A stretch of 64,000 nucleotides of DNA from Pseudomonadota bacterium (GTDB lineage Bacteria > Pseudomonadota > Alphaproteobacteria > Rhizobiales > Beijerinckiaceae): positions 17,822-81,821 of the forward strand of contig JAEWKH010000049.1 of NCBI GenBank assembly GCA_023386155.1. The letters are read 5' to 3'. Positions within the stretch are counted from its first letter, which is position 1. Every line of letters starts with the position of its first letter. Under the pieces are notes generated by a model. It was given only the letters and a program-made list of their open reading frames with translations. It did not search any database and was not told the origin of the DNA. Positions 8,322 through 16,391 of this stretch are shown in pieces. The translations under genes were made by a program, and so were the position numbers.

Positions 8322-10548
8322 TGGCCGCAGCAAGCCTCCGCCCCTTCGCGATCAAGCGCCTGATCCGCTGCTGCTTGCGCAGGCGGGATGCGGCCAGCAG
8401 CATCTGGCCCGCCCAGCGATAGACGTTGCGCTCCTTGACCTGATCGCGCATCAGCCGCATCCGCTCGCGCTGCTCAGGCTGGGGCATCGTGAGCGCCCGG
8501 TTGATGGCCTTGCCCATGGCATGGGCATTGTAGGGATTGACGATCAGCGCCTCGGACAGCTCGCGGGACGCGCCTGCGAAAGCCGACAGGATGAGCACGC
8601 CCTGCTCGTCGTCCCGCGCCGCCACGAATTCCTTGGCGACGAGGTTCATGCCGTCGTGCAGGCTCGACACGATGCACAGGTCCGCCGCGCGGAAGAGCTC
8701 GAAGACCTGGTCCGGCTCATGATGGCGGATGAGGAGCTTGATCGGCTCGTATCCATTGCCGCCATGTCTCTCGTTGATGTCGCGCGCCAAGGCTTCGGCC
8801 TCTTCCTGGAGCTGGCGATAATTGGACAGCTTGCTTCTGGTAGGCGCAGCCACCTGAACAAAGGCAAAATTGCCGTGCCATTCCGGGTGCTCGGTCAGAA
8901 GCGCGTCGATGGCCTGCATGCGGTCGATGATGCCCTTCGTGTAGTCGAAACGCTCGATGCCGACGCCGATGCGCATGTCCTGGGACAACCCCAGCCGCTC
9001 GCGCACGACCCTGCGGCATTCCTCCACGGGCTTTTGGCCCTCCATGGCGGTGGGCGGCCATTCGATGGAGATCGGATAGGGCCGGATCAGGGTTTCCTCG
9101 CCGCCGAAGAAGACCGAGTCCTTCTCCCTGTCGATGCGGCTCTCCACGTAGGAATCGACCGAATCCAGGAAGTTGTTGCAATGGGCCTGGGTATGGAAGC
9201 CGAGGATCGACGAGCCCAGAAGCCCGTCGATGATCTCCTCGCGCCACGGGCAGATGCCGAAGGTTTCGGCATTCGGCCACGGGATGTGCCAGAAGGTGAC
9301 GATGGTCGCCCGGGGGAGCCGGTCGCGGATCATGCGCGGCAGGAGGGCGAAATGGTAGTCCTGCACGAGGATGATCGGATCCTCGCGCTTGGCCTCGGCC
9401 ACGATCGCCTCGGCGAATTTCTCGTTCACGGACCGGTAGTACTGCCAGTCCGCCTCGCGGAAGATCGGCCGCACGAAGGCGATGTGGCACAAGGGCCAGA
9501 GGCCCTCATTGGCTGCGCCGTAATAATATCCGTCCTGCTCTTCGTCCGACAGCCAGACGCGGCGCAAGGTGTAGGACGGGTGATTCGGCGGGACGGGCAC
9601 CCGGTCGTTGGCGTCGACCGTATCCCGGTCCGCCGTGCCGCTGCCATGGGCGACCCAGGTGCCCCCGCAGGCGCGCACCACCGGCTCCAGAGCCGAAACG
9701 AGGCCGCTGGCCGGGATCTGCAGGACGATCTCGCCGGTGTCGGTGCGGTTGTGGATATAGGGCTCGCGGTTCGAGACCACGATGACCTCCGAGCCCGACA
9801 GCTCGTTCGACAGGGCAGCCCTCAGGGTGTCCGGGCTCCAGTCCGTGTGCGCCGCGTCGATGGTCCGCCGCGAGGCCTCGAGCTCCTGGAGAACGTCGCG
9901 GATCTCCTGGCCCAACGGGATGATGTTCTCCTCGACCGGCGGATTGGCGTTGCCGGCTCGGGCACTCTCCAGGGCCTGCCGGATGGAGGCCAGCCACCGG
10001 CGCATGATGATGGCCGCGATCATGGCGGCCAGGGCCGCGGCCCCGAAGGCGACGCCGGCCAGGGCAAGGAAGAGATAGTTTCTCGCCTCCCCGCCGCGCT
10101 GGTCGGCATAGCTCAGGTCGTGCAGGACCACGAGATGACCCGTGCGCCCTCCCACGCTCAGGGGGAAGGAACTGACCAGGACATTGTGGTCCTGGTTCCT
10201 GACCACCGAAAAGCTCTCTGCATCGGACCGGGATGCCTCGGAACAGGAGAACGACGGGGGCATGTTGCTGGTGGGGAAGCGCAGGTCCTGCCCGTCGCAA
10301 TAGCCGATGGCGAGGACGCGCTCGTCGGAGGCGATGCGCTCGAACAGGATGCCGGCCTGCTGGATGTCGTTCCGGGCCAGAAGCCCGCTGACCTGGTCCC
10401 TGACGGAGTTGAACACGAGACGGGATCGCAGCTCGACATCACGGCGCGACCATTGTTCCACGAAGGATGTAGCAAAGGGCAACACGGCCAGGATGACGAT
10501 GGCCGCCACGAGCATTGCGATACCGCCAAAGCGGAAGATGATCCTCAA
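8314..10548 (-). CDS. otsA: Trehalose-6-phosphate synthase with N-terminal membrane/sensor region
   Basis: The C-terminal ~470 residues are a complete GT20 synthase that joins UDP-glucose and glucose 6-phosphate: SNREPYIHN, CGGTWVAHGSG, VQDYHFALLPRMIRDRLP, FWHIPWPN, ERFDYTKGI and SLHDGMNLVAKEF. Ordinary OtsA is about 470 aa; this one is 744. The extra N-terminal ~250 residues contain a membrane segment near residues 7-27, a periplasmic-looking stretch with two cysteines, a second membrane segment around residues 155-185 and a HAMP-like linker, as in sensor kinases. The synthase is therefore probably anchored to the inner membrane and perhaps signal-responsive. The frame opens with TTG 10548, with a GAGGAA upstream; ATG 10515 would cut into the first membrane segment. 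It is the first gene of the operon. Confidence 0.9.
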   Translation of the reverse strand: MRIIFRFGGIAMLVAAIVILAVLPFATSFVEQWSRRDVELRSRLVFNSVRDQVSGLLARNDIQQAGILFERIASDERVLAIGYCDGQDLRFPTSNMPPSFSCSEASRSDAESFSVVRNQDHNVLVSSFPLSVGGRTGHLVVLHDLSYADQRGGEARNYLFLALAGVAFGAAALAAMIAAIIMRRWLASIRQALESARAGNANPPVEENIIPLGQEIRDVLQELEASRRTIDAAHTDWSPDTLRAALSNELSGSEVIVVSNREPYIHNRTDTGEIVLQIPASGLVSALEPVVRACGGTWVAHGSGTADRDTVDANDRVPVPPNHPSYTLRRVWLSDEEQDGYYYGAANEGLWPLCHIAFVRPIFREADWQYYRSVNEKFAEAIVAEAKREDPIILVQDYHFALLPRMIRDRLPRATIVTFWHIPWPNAETFGICPWREEIIDGLLGSSILGFHTQAHCNNFLDSVDSYVESRIDREKDSVFFGGEETLIRPYPISIEWPPTAMEGQKPVEECRRVVRERLGLSQDMRIGVGIERFDYTKGIIDRMQAIDALLTEHPEWHGNFAFVQVAAPTRSKLSNYRQLQEEAEALARDINERHGGNGYEPIKLLIRHHEPDQVFELFRAADLCIVSSLHDGMNLVAKEFVAARDDEQGVLILSAFAGASRELSEALIVNPYNAHAMGKAINRALTMPQPEQRERMRLMRDQVKERNVYRWAGQMLLAASRLRKQQRIRRLIAKGRRLAAANA

Positions 10549-10741
10549 AACGCTAAGTTCCTCAAGAGATTCGACACTGTCATCGAAGCCGTCAGGCTGG
10601 ACCGAGGGACGAACCGTTCGGCTTCGGCTTCAATGGAAGGTCGCAGGAGAACGCGGCCTTCGCCCCTGTTATGGGTTCGCAGGCGGAACTTTCCAGGCTT
10701 GGGCATGAGAGGAAATGTGCGGAAGGTATGTTCGAGACGCA

Positions 10742-10776
10742 AACCGCGGCCGGCGCTGTCGGCGCCGGCCGCGGTT
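10742..10776 (-). terminator. Hairpin terminator of the type I secretion operon
   Basis: A perfect 15-bp stem (10742-10756 with 10762-10776) with a five-base loop lies 26 bases after the HlyD stop codon. On the minus strand it is followed only by TTT, so termination may be partial. The fold is symmetric and could also limit readthrough from the other side. Confidence 0.6.
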
Positions 10777-10801
10777 CACCGATGTCTCACGGCGGGGCGG
10801 A

Positions 10802-12124
10802 TCAATGCTCGCGGAAGGCGCGGGCGATCTGCTCCTGCATGGGCTTGAAGAAGTACTCGAACGGGGTGCGCTGGTTCACCTCGACGAAGACCTCCGCCTG
10901 CATGCCGGCGATGAGGTGAAGGTTCTCGAGCTTCTTGATCTCGTCCTGGGGCAGCTCGATCCGGATCGTGTAGAAGGTCGCGCCGGTCTGCTGATCCCGC
11001 GACACGTCGGCCGAGATCCGGCTGACGGAGCCGTGCAGGTCGGGCATCATGCGCGCATTGGAGGCGTGGATCTTCACCGTCGCCTTCTGGCCGATCTTCA
11101 CCTGGTCGATCTCGTTGGGCAGCACCTTGGCCTCGAGCTCGAGCTTGTCGTTCACCGGAACGATGTTCATCACCGGCTCGGCCGGCGAGATGACCCCGCC
11201 GATCGTGTGAACGTTCAGCTGGTGGACATAACCGTCGCTGGGCGCACGAATGTCGATGCGCTTCAGCTGATCCTCGGCCGCCACGCGGCGCTCGGTGTAT
11301 TCCGCGATCTTGCCCTGGATCTCGCGCAGCTCCTGCATCGCCTCGGCACGCATCTGCTCGTCGATCTGGATGATCTGGAACTGGGTTTCGGCGATGCGGC
11401 TCTCGGCCTGGGCGACGGCCGCGATGAGCTGGCCGCGCTGGCCCTCGATGCTGGCGGCGTCGCGCTCGAGCGCGTTCAGCCGCGTGATCGGAACAAGGTT
11501 CCGCTCGTAGAGGTCGCGAACGCCCTTGAGCTCATCCACGATCAGCGCAGCCTCGCGGGCTTTGGCTGTCTGCTGAGCCTTCAATCCCCCGATCTCGTCC
11601 TGGGACTGGGCGATGCGCTTGCGGAGCTGCTCCTTCTGCGCGTCGCGGGAGGCGGCGCGCGCCGTAAACAGCGTGCGCTCGGAGGACATGATCTTCTGAA
11701 CGGCCAGATCGTTGAACCGGTGGGCGAATTCCTCCGGGGTCTTGACCTCGGGAGTGCCGTCGCGCTCGGCCTCCAGGCGAGCCTGGCGACCGATATACTC
11801 GTCGAGCTGCTTGGCCACGACCTGCAGGTTGGCGCGGGTCAGCGTCTCGTCCAGGCGGATCAGGAGGTCGCCCTGGGCGACCCGATCGCCTTCCTTGACC
11901 TTCAGCTCGCCGACGATGCCGCCGGTCGAGTGCTGGACCTTCTTGACGCTGGTATCGACCACGAACTGACCGCCGGCGACGACCGCGCCCGACAGGGTCG
12001 AGGTGGCCGCCCAGAGACCGATCGTTCCGCCGAAGAGGGCGATCATGGCCACGCCGCCGATGGTCGACTGGCGCAGGATCCGCTGGTGGACGGAGGGTTT
12101 TTTGGGAGCTTGAATGACCAACAT
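10802..12124 (-). CDS. HlyD-family type I secretion periplasmic adaptor
   Basis: The 440-residue membrane fusion protein bridges the inner-membrane ABC exporter and an outer-membrane channel. It has a short cytosolic N-terminus, one membrane segment (about residues 20-45), a lipoyl-like half motif (VQHSTGGIVGELKVKEGDRV), a long coiled-coil hairpin (about residues 90-290), the second lipoyl half (RIDIRAPSDGYVHQLNV) and a C-terminal beta domain. Its ATG follows the exporter's stop codon directly (TAAATG), so translation is coupled. No outer-membrane TolC-like gene is next to it. The RTX protein at 24796 is a likely cargo. Confidence 0.92.
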   Translation of the reverse strand: MLVIQAPKKPSVHQRILRQSTIGGVAMIALFGGTIGLWAATSTLSGAVVAGGQFVVDTSVKKVQHSTGGIVGELKVKEGDRVAQGDLLIRLDETLTRANLQVVAKQLDEYIGRQARLEAERDGTPEVKTPEEFAHRFNDLAVQKIMSSERTLFTARAASRDAQKEQLRKRIAQSQDEIGGLKAQQTAKAREAALIVDELKGVRDLYERNLVPITRLNALERDAASIEGQRGQLIAAVAQAESRIAETQFQIIQIDEQMRAEAMQELREIQGKIAEYTERRVAAEDQLKRIDIRAPSDGYVHQLNVHTIGGVISPAEPVMNIVPVNDKLELEAKVLPNEIDQVKIGQKATVKIHASNARMMPDLHGSVSRISADVSRDQQTGATFYTIRIELPQDEIKKLENLHLIAGMQAEVFVEVNQRTPFEYFFKPMQEQIARAFREH

Positions 12125-13906
12125 TTAACCAACCTCTCGCAGGTTCGCAGCCTGGGCGGCGGGTGCCTGCTGCGGCCGCGCCGGGGCTTGGGCCGGGGCC
12201 GGCGTCGCATTGCGTTTCATGACGGACTGCAGAACCTCGTCGCGCGGTCCGATGGCCTTGATGCGGCCCTCTTCCATGATGGCGACCTGATCGACCTGGC
12301 CGAGGGCGGCCGGGCGGTGCGTGATGACGACGACGACGCCGCCCCGCTTGCGCACCGACAGGATGGCCTGGTTCAGAGCCTCGTCGCCGGCGCCGTCGAG
12401 GCTGGCATTCGGCTCGTCGAGCACGACCAGGAACGGGTTGCCGTAAAGGGCGCGGGCAAGGGCCACGCGCTGGCGCTGGCCGCCCGACAGGGAGGCTCCG
12501 CCCTCGCCGATGCGGGTGTCGTAGCCCTCGGGAAGGTTGAGCACGAGCTCGTGCGCGCCGGCCGTCTGCGCCGCGGCGATGACGTCCTCCGGCTTGGCGT
12601 TGGGCTGGAAGCGGGAGATGTTCTCGGCGATGGTGCCCTCGAACAGCTCCACGTCCTGCGGCAGGTAGCCGATATGGCGGCCGAGCCCGTCCGGCTCCCA
12701 CTGGTCGAGAGCGGCGCCGTCGAGGCGGATCTCGCCGCGCAGGGTCGGCCACACGCCGACGAGGGCGCGGGCGAGGGTCGACTTGCCCGAAGCGCTCGGG
12801 CCGATGAGGCCGAGACCCTGGCCGGCCCGGAGCTGGAGCGAGGCGGCCTGGACGATCGGCAGCGAGGCGCCGGGAGCGCCGATATAGACCTCTTCCACCG
12901 ACAGGGCCGCCTTCGGGCCGGGCAGCGGCATGCGCTGGCCCTGGGCCGGCACGAGCGTCATGATGTGCTGGAGGCGGCGATAGGCCTGACGGGACGCGGT
13001 GAAGCCCTTCCAGTGCGCCACGGCGATCTCGATCGGCGCGAGCGCGCGGGACATCAGGATCGAACCGGCGATCATCAGGCCGCCCGACATCTCCCCGTGG
13101 ATCACGTAATAGGCGCCGAGGCCGAGGACGGCCGATTGGATCACCATGCGGAAGACCTTGGCGAAGGCGCTGATGCCGGCCGAGGATTCGCTGGCAAGCA
13201 GGCCATCGTTGACGTGGCGGACATGCACCTCGTCATAGCGCTTGGCCAGGAAGCCGAGCATGCCGTTGGCGCGGATGGTCTCCGCGTTGCGGCGGCTGGT
13301 CTCGGCCATGGCGTGACGCTCGGCACCACTCTTGGTCACCTCGTAGGAGGGGCCCTTGCTCTTGGCGTCCGTATAGATGGTCAGGATGATGATCACGACG
13401 CCGCCGACCACGGACAGGACCCCGATGCCGGGATGGATCATGAAGCAGCCGATGAGGAAGAGCGGCATGAAAGGCATGTCGAACAGGGCCGTGGGGCCCA
13501 GGCTCGACAGGAAGCCGCGGATCGTGTCGAGGTCGCGGATCGGCTGCATGCTCTCCGCCTGCTTGGCGCCCTTGAGCGGCATCGTGGCCACCAGATCGAA
13601 GACCCGGTGGGACAGGAGCTCGTCGAAGCGGGCGCCGATGCGCGCCAGCATCCGGCCGCGCAGCATGTCGAGGCCGCCCGACAGCGAATAGGCCGCGAGC
13701 GTGATCAGCGAAAGGCCGATGAGGGTGGGAACGCTCCGGCTCGACAGCACCCGGTCATAGACCTGGAGCATGTAGATGGAGCCCGTGAGGGCCAGGAGGT
13801 TGACCACCGCAGAGAATACGGCAACCCCGGTAAAGGAGGGGAAGCAGGACTTCAGAGCGTCTTGGACCTCTGTGCTGTCTTCCCGATTTCTCGATGCCTG
13901 CTTCAT
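12125..13906 (-). CDS. Type I secretion system permease/ATPase (PrtD-like)
   Basis: The 593-residue inner-membrane half-transporter of the PrtD/AprD class dimerises and drives secretion of RTX proteins. The N-terminal ~320 residues form the membrane domain (segments begin at FTGVAVFSAVVNLLALTGS), and the C-terminal part is the nucleotide-binding domain: Walker A GPSASGKST near residue 366, signature LSGGQRQR, Walker B FLVVLDEPNASLD and switch His in VITHRP. There is no C39 peptidase domain, so cargo is not cleaved at a GG site. The tail is rich in Ala/Pro/Gln. It is the first gene of a two-gene operon with a palindrome about 60 bases upstream of its start. Confidence 0.93.
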   Translation of the reverse strand: MKQASRNREDSTEVQDALKSCFPSFTGVAVFSAVVNLLALTGSIYMLQVYDRVLSSRSVPTLIGLSLITLAAYSLSGGLDMLRGRMLARIGARFDELLSHRVFDLVATMPLKGAKQAESMQPIRDLDTIRGFLSSLGPTALFDMPFMPLFLIGCFMIHPGIGVLSVVGGVVIIILTIYTDAKSKGPSYEVTKSGAERHAMAETSRRNAETIRANGMLGFLAKRYDEVHVRHVNDGLLASESSAGISAFAKVFRMVIQSAVLGLGAYYVIHGEMSGGLMIAGSILMSRALAPIEIAVAHWKGFTASRQAYRRLQHIMTLVPAQGQRMPLPGPKAALSVEEVYIGAPGASLPIVQAASLQLRAGQGLGLIGPSASGKSTLARALVGVWPTLRGEIRLDGAALDQWEPDGLGRHIGYLPQDVELFEGTIAENISRFQPNAKPEDVIAAAQTAGAHELVLNLPEGYDTRIGEGGASLSGGQRQRVALARALYGNPFLVVLDEPNASLDGAGDEALNQAILSVRKRGGVVVVITHRPAALGQVDQVAIMEEGRIKAIGPRDEVLQSVMKRNATPAPAQAPARPQQAPAAQAANLREVG

Positions 13907-13966
13907 ATTGTCTTTCCATAGGCCGACCAGTCGCCCGGCGCCTTCGTGGTTGTAGTGTCACAGAGC

Positions 13967-13996
13967 CATTGTGCAAGGTTATACCTTATCACAATG
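13967..13996. promoter_or_regulatory. Interrupted palindrome upstream of the type I secretion operon
   Basis: cattgtg (13967-13973) and cacaatg (13990-13996) are exact inverted arms, and aaggt/acctt form an inner pair. This sits in the AT-richer 405-base gap between the divergent exporter gene (start 13906) and the gene at 14312. The arrangement suits a dimeric regulator. The rest of the gap, 14000-14300, is relatively AT-rich promoter-like DNA in which I see no gene. Confidence 0.4.
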
Positions 13997-14311
13997 TTTG
14001 CCATCTGGCGATGGCCGCGATGCTGGGCTGTGGTCCCCGAAGAGTATCTCGTTATAGTTAGGCCCGGAAGGCCATGTTTCTCAGCACTCTTATGGGTATC
14101 GAGATGCCCCTAAGGTGGTCGCTTTCCGTTACGCCACCTTTTGTAACCCTATTCCATGTAACTATGTCAACAAAAAGTTCTGATTATCGGTGCTTATTGT
14201 TGCATACCCTCGATTTGGATAGGGCATGCAACGTAAGCACTTAACTTGAAAGATAACGCTTTGGTAAACTTTTAGGGTTAATGGTCTCTGACCTGAAAAT
14301 GAGGTCGGAAT

Positions 14312-15142
14312 ATGGACATCAATGGACGTTCTCAGGATCGCGGCGCAGCGAAACCCGCCGGCACCGTCCAGATCGACCCCAAGGCCAATGCAGCCCTCGA
14401 AGAGGCCATCAGAAGCGCGAAGCTCGGCCTGAAGACCTCCTTCCCCGAGGGAGCGTCGAGCGAGAGCGTTGCAGCCCGCAGCCGAACCTTTTCCATCAAG
14501 GTCCTGCGCCAGGCCGCCGTGGCCCTCCTTCTCGTCGGGGCCGGCTGGTCCGCTTCCTACATGGGAACGCTTGCCAACCAGGATGTCATCGGCAGGATCG
14601 AGGCCGAGACGGCCCGCAGCCAGGAGATCCTTGCTCGCTTGAGCACCGACCTCGCCTCCCTGCGGGAGACGGTCGTCGCGTTCAGGGACATCGAGCAAAC
14701 CGCCTCCACCTCCTCGGCCTCCGAACGGACGGAGTTGACCGAAAAGATCGAACGCCTCGCCATCGGCCTGCAGGAACCCGGGCAGAAGCTCGCCGCCCTC
14801 GAGGGCAGGATAGACCGGATGGAGAGCCAGATCCTGACCACCCTGGCGGGACTGAATGCGAAGCCTGCCGCTCCTGCCGCGCCCGCGGCTCCGGCCCCTG
14901 TCGAGGCCGCGACCCGCGAGGAGGCCCCTGCCCCCAAGCCGGCGAAAACCGAGCCTGTCGATGGCTGGGTGCTGCGCGAGGTCTATGACGGCGCGGCCCT
15001 GGTCGAGAACCGCAACCGCCGTCTCTACGAGGTGATGCCCGGCGGCGTGCTTCCCGGGGTCGGCCGCATCGAGGCCATCGAGCGTCGTGGGGCCCGCTGG
15101 GTTGTCGTCACGGACAAGGGCTTCATCGGAACCTACCGTTAA
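14312..15142 (+). CDS. Membrane-anchored coiled-coil protein of unknown function
   Basis: The 276-residue protein has a cytosolic N-terminus (~60 aa), one membrane segment (about residues 66-86, VLRQAAVALLLVGAGWSA), a coiled coil (about residues 90-185), an Ala/Pro-rich linker with APAAPAAPAP, and a compact C-terminal domain beginning PVDGWVLREVYDGAALV and ending VVVTDKGFIGTYR. The topology resembles inner-membrane proteins that reach into the periplasm. It is read divergently from the type I exporter, converges on the DUF2474 gene with a four-base overlap, and has no partner on its strand. I do not recognise a named family; proteins with this C-terminal pattern seem common in Hyphomicrobiales (recollection, not checked). 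Confidence 0.75.
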   Translation: MDINGRSQDRGAAKPAGTVQIDPKANAALEEAIRSAKLGLKTSFPEGASSESVAARSRTFSIKVLRQAAVALLLVGAGWSASYMGTLANQDVIGRIEAETARSQEILARLSTDLASLRETVVAFRDIEQTASTSSASERTELTEKIERLAIGLQEPGQKLAALEGRIDRMESQILTTLAGLNAKPAAPAAPAAPAPVEAATREEAPAPKPAKTEPVDGWVLREVYDGAALVENRNRRLYEVMPGGVLPGVGRIEAIERRGARWVVVTDKGFIGTYR

Positions 15143-15330
15143 CGGGGAATGATGCCCCGCAGGCCATAGACCAGCCCCGCGAATACCGCGAGGCTCGCGA
15201 CATACAGGAACACGAACCAGAGCAATCGTCTGGAGCCTCGGCCCCAAAAGTGGACACCACTCTTGGGTTCGATCCGATGCTCCTCTTCTTGAGAAACGCG
15301 GCGTTCCGGCGGACGGGTTTCGGCCGGCAT
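15139..15330 (-). CDS. DUF2474 small membrane subunit of the bd-type oxidase, with embedded repeat
   Basis: The 63-residue protein has one membrane helix (RRLLWFVFLYVASLAVFAGLV..), the hallmark of DUF2474 proteins found after cydAB/cioAB and thought to be an accessory oxidase subunit comparable to CydX. Its start codon overlaps the cydB stop (TGATG), so translation is coupled. Residues ~19-30 (RIEPKSGVHFWG) are encoded by a copy of the AAAAGTGG/CCACTTTT palindromic repeat, which is in frame and lengthens the N-terminal tail; typical DUF2474 proteins are only about 40-50 aa. The membrane helix is intact, so the protein is probably still functional. Confidence 0.8.
   Translation of the reverse strand: MPAETRPPERRVSQEEEHRIEPKSGVHFWGRGSRRLLWFVFLYVASLAVFAGLVYGLRGIIPR
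15242..15285. repeat. AAAAGTGG/CCACTTTT repeat copy inside a coding region
   Basis: On the minus strand it reads gagcatcggatcgaaccc, then aagagtggtgtccacttttgg. It matches the perfect palindrome at 3354-3410 in its left arm and centre, with a diverged right arm. It lies inside the DUF2474 gene without disturbing the frame. Confidence 0.75.
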
Positions 15331-16379
15331 CAGTGATATCCGTATCCGCCGCCGGAAATCTCTTCCGCCACCTTCCCGCGGAAGACATAGTAGCAATAGG
15401 CCGTATAGGCGAACGTGATCGGCAGCACGATCGCGAAGCCCACCAGGGCGAAGAGCTGGGAGTGAACGGTGTTCGCCGTGTCCCAGATCGTCAGGCTCGG
15501 CGGCACGATATAGGGGAAGAGGCTGACGCCCAGACCTAGATAGCCGAGCAGGAACAGGCAGATAGCCAGGAAGAACGGCCGGTAGTGGCGCCCCTCCTCC
15601 AGATCGCGGAAAAGCCGGTACGCCACGTAGATTGTGACCAGCGGAATCGGCGCGAGAAAGGCGATGTTGGGCCAGGAGAACCAGCGCGTTTCGATCTGCC
15701 TCCCCAAGAACGGCACCCAGACCGACACGACGGCCATGGCGAGGATCGTGCCCAGGAGGAACCGCACGGCCATGCGGCGGGCCCAGATCTCGAGTTCGCC
15801 CGTGGTCTTCATCACGCACCACGTCGCACCCAGCAGCCCATAGCCGAAGATCAGGCTGACGCCGGTGAGCACGCTGAACGGGGTGAGGAAGTCGAAGGTG
15901 CCGCCGGTGAACTGGCGCCCGTCGGTGGAGAAGCCATGGACGAAGGCGCCCAGCACCATGCCCTGGAAGAAGGTCGCCAGCAGCGAGCCGAAGAAGAAGG
16001 CGTTGTCCCACAGGAATTTCGAGCGGTCCGCCTTGAAGCGGAACTCGAAGGCGACGCCGCGAAAGATGAGGGCGATGAGCATGAAGATGATCGGCAGGTA
16101 CAAGGCCGGCATGAGCACCGCATAGGCAATGTGGAACACCGCGAAGAGGCCGCCCCCGCCGAGGATGAGCCAGGTCTCGTTGCCGTCCCAGATCGGCGCG
16201 ACCGAGAACATCATCCGGTCGCGCCAGTTCTCGCTGCCTGCCGCCTTGAAGAGAATGCCGACGCCGAGATCGAAGCCGTCGGCGATCACGTACATGGCCA
16301 CCGCCACCGCGATCAGCCCGGCCCAGATCAGAGGCAGCCAGAAGGCCAGTCCTTCGTGTTCCATTCCGAAGCCGAACAT
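15330..16379 (-). CDS. cydB: Cytochrome d ubiquinol oxidase subunit II
   Basis: The 349-residue integral membrane subunit pairs with CydA in a quinol-oxidising oxidase with high oxygen affinity. It shows the conserved start of the first helix (EGLAFWLPLIWAGLIAVAV) followed by YVIADGFDLGVGIL, then several hydrophobic helices ending with ITFAYTAYCYYVFRGKV. ATG 16379 has GGAGAAC four bases upstream; ATG at residue 6 is possible. It is 12 bases after cydA and overlaps the DUF2474 gene. The DUF2474 partner suggests the cyanide-insensitive (CioAB) branch rather than the classical E. coli enzyme. Confidence 0.95.
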   Translation of the reverse strand: MFGFGMEHEGLAFWLPLIWAGLIAVAVAMYVIADGFDLGVGILFKAAGSENWRDRMMFSVAPIWDGNETWLILGGGGLFAVFHIAYAVLMPALYLPIIFMLIALIFRGVAFEFRFKADRSKFLWDNAFFFGSLLATFFQGMVLGAFVHGFSTDGRQFTGGTFDFLTPFSVLTGVSLIFGYGLLGATWCVMKTTGELEIWARRMAVRFLLGTILAMAVVSVWVPFLGRQIETRWFSWPNIAFLAPIPLVTIYVAYRLFRDLEEGRHYRPFFLAICLFLLGYLGLGVSLFPYIVPPSLTIWDTANTVHSQLFALVGFAIVLPITFAYTAYCYYVFRGKVAEEISGGGYGYH

Positions 16380-16391
16380 GTTCTCCGCCTC

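Noticed and set aside
10715..13921. A 1068-codon open frame on the plus strand opposite the type I secretion genes
   Set aside because: It is the antisense shadow of two well-supported genes in GC-rich DNA; its product is His/Asp/Leu-biased with no domain.
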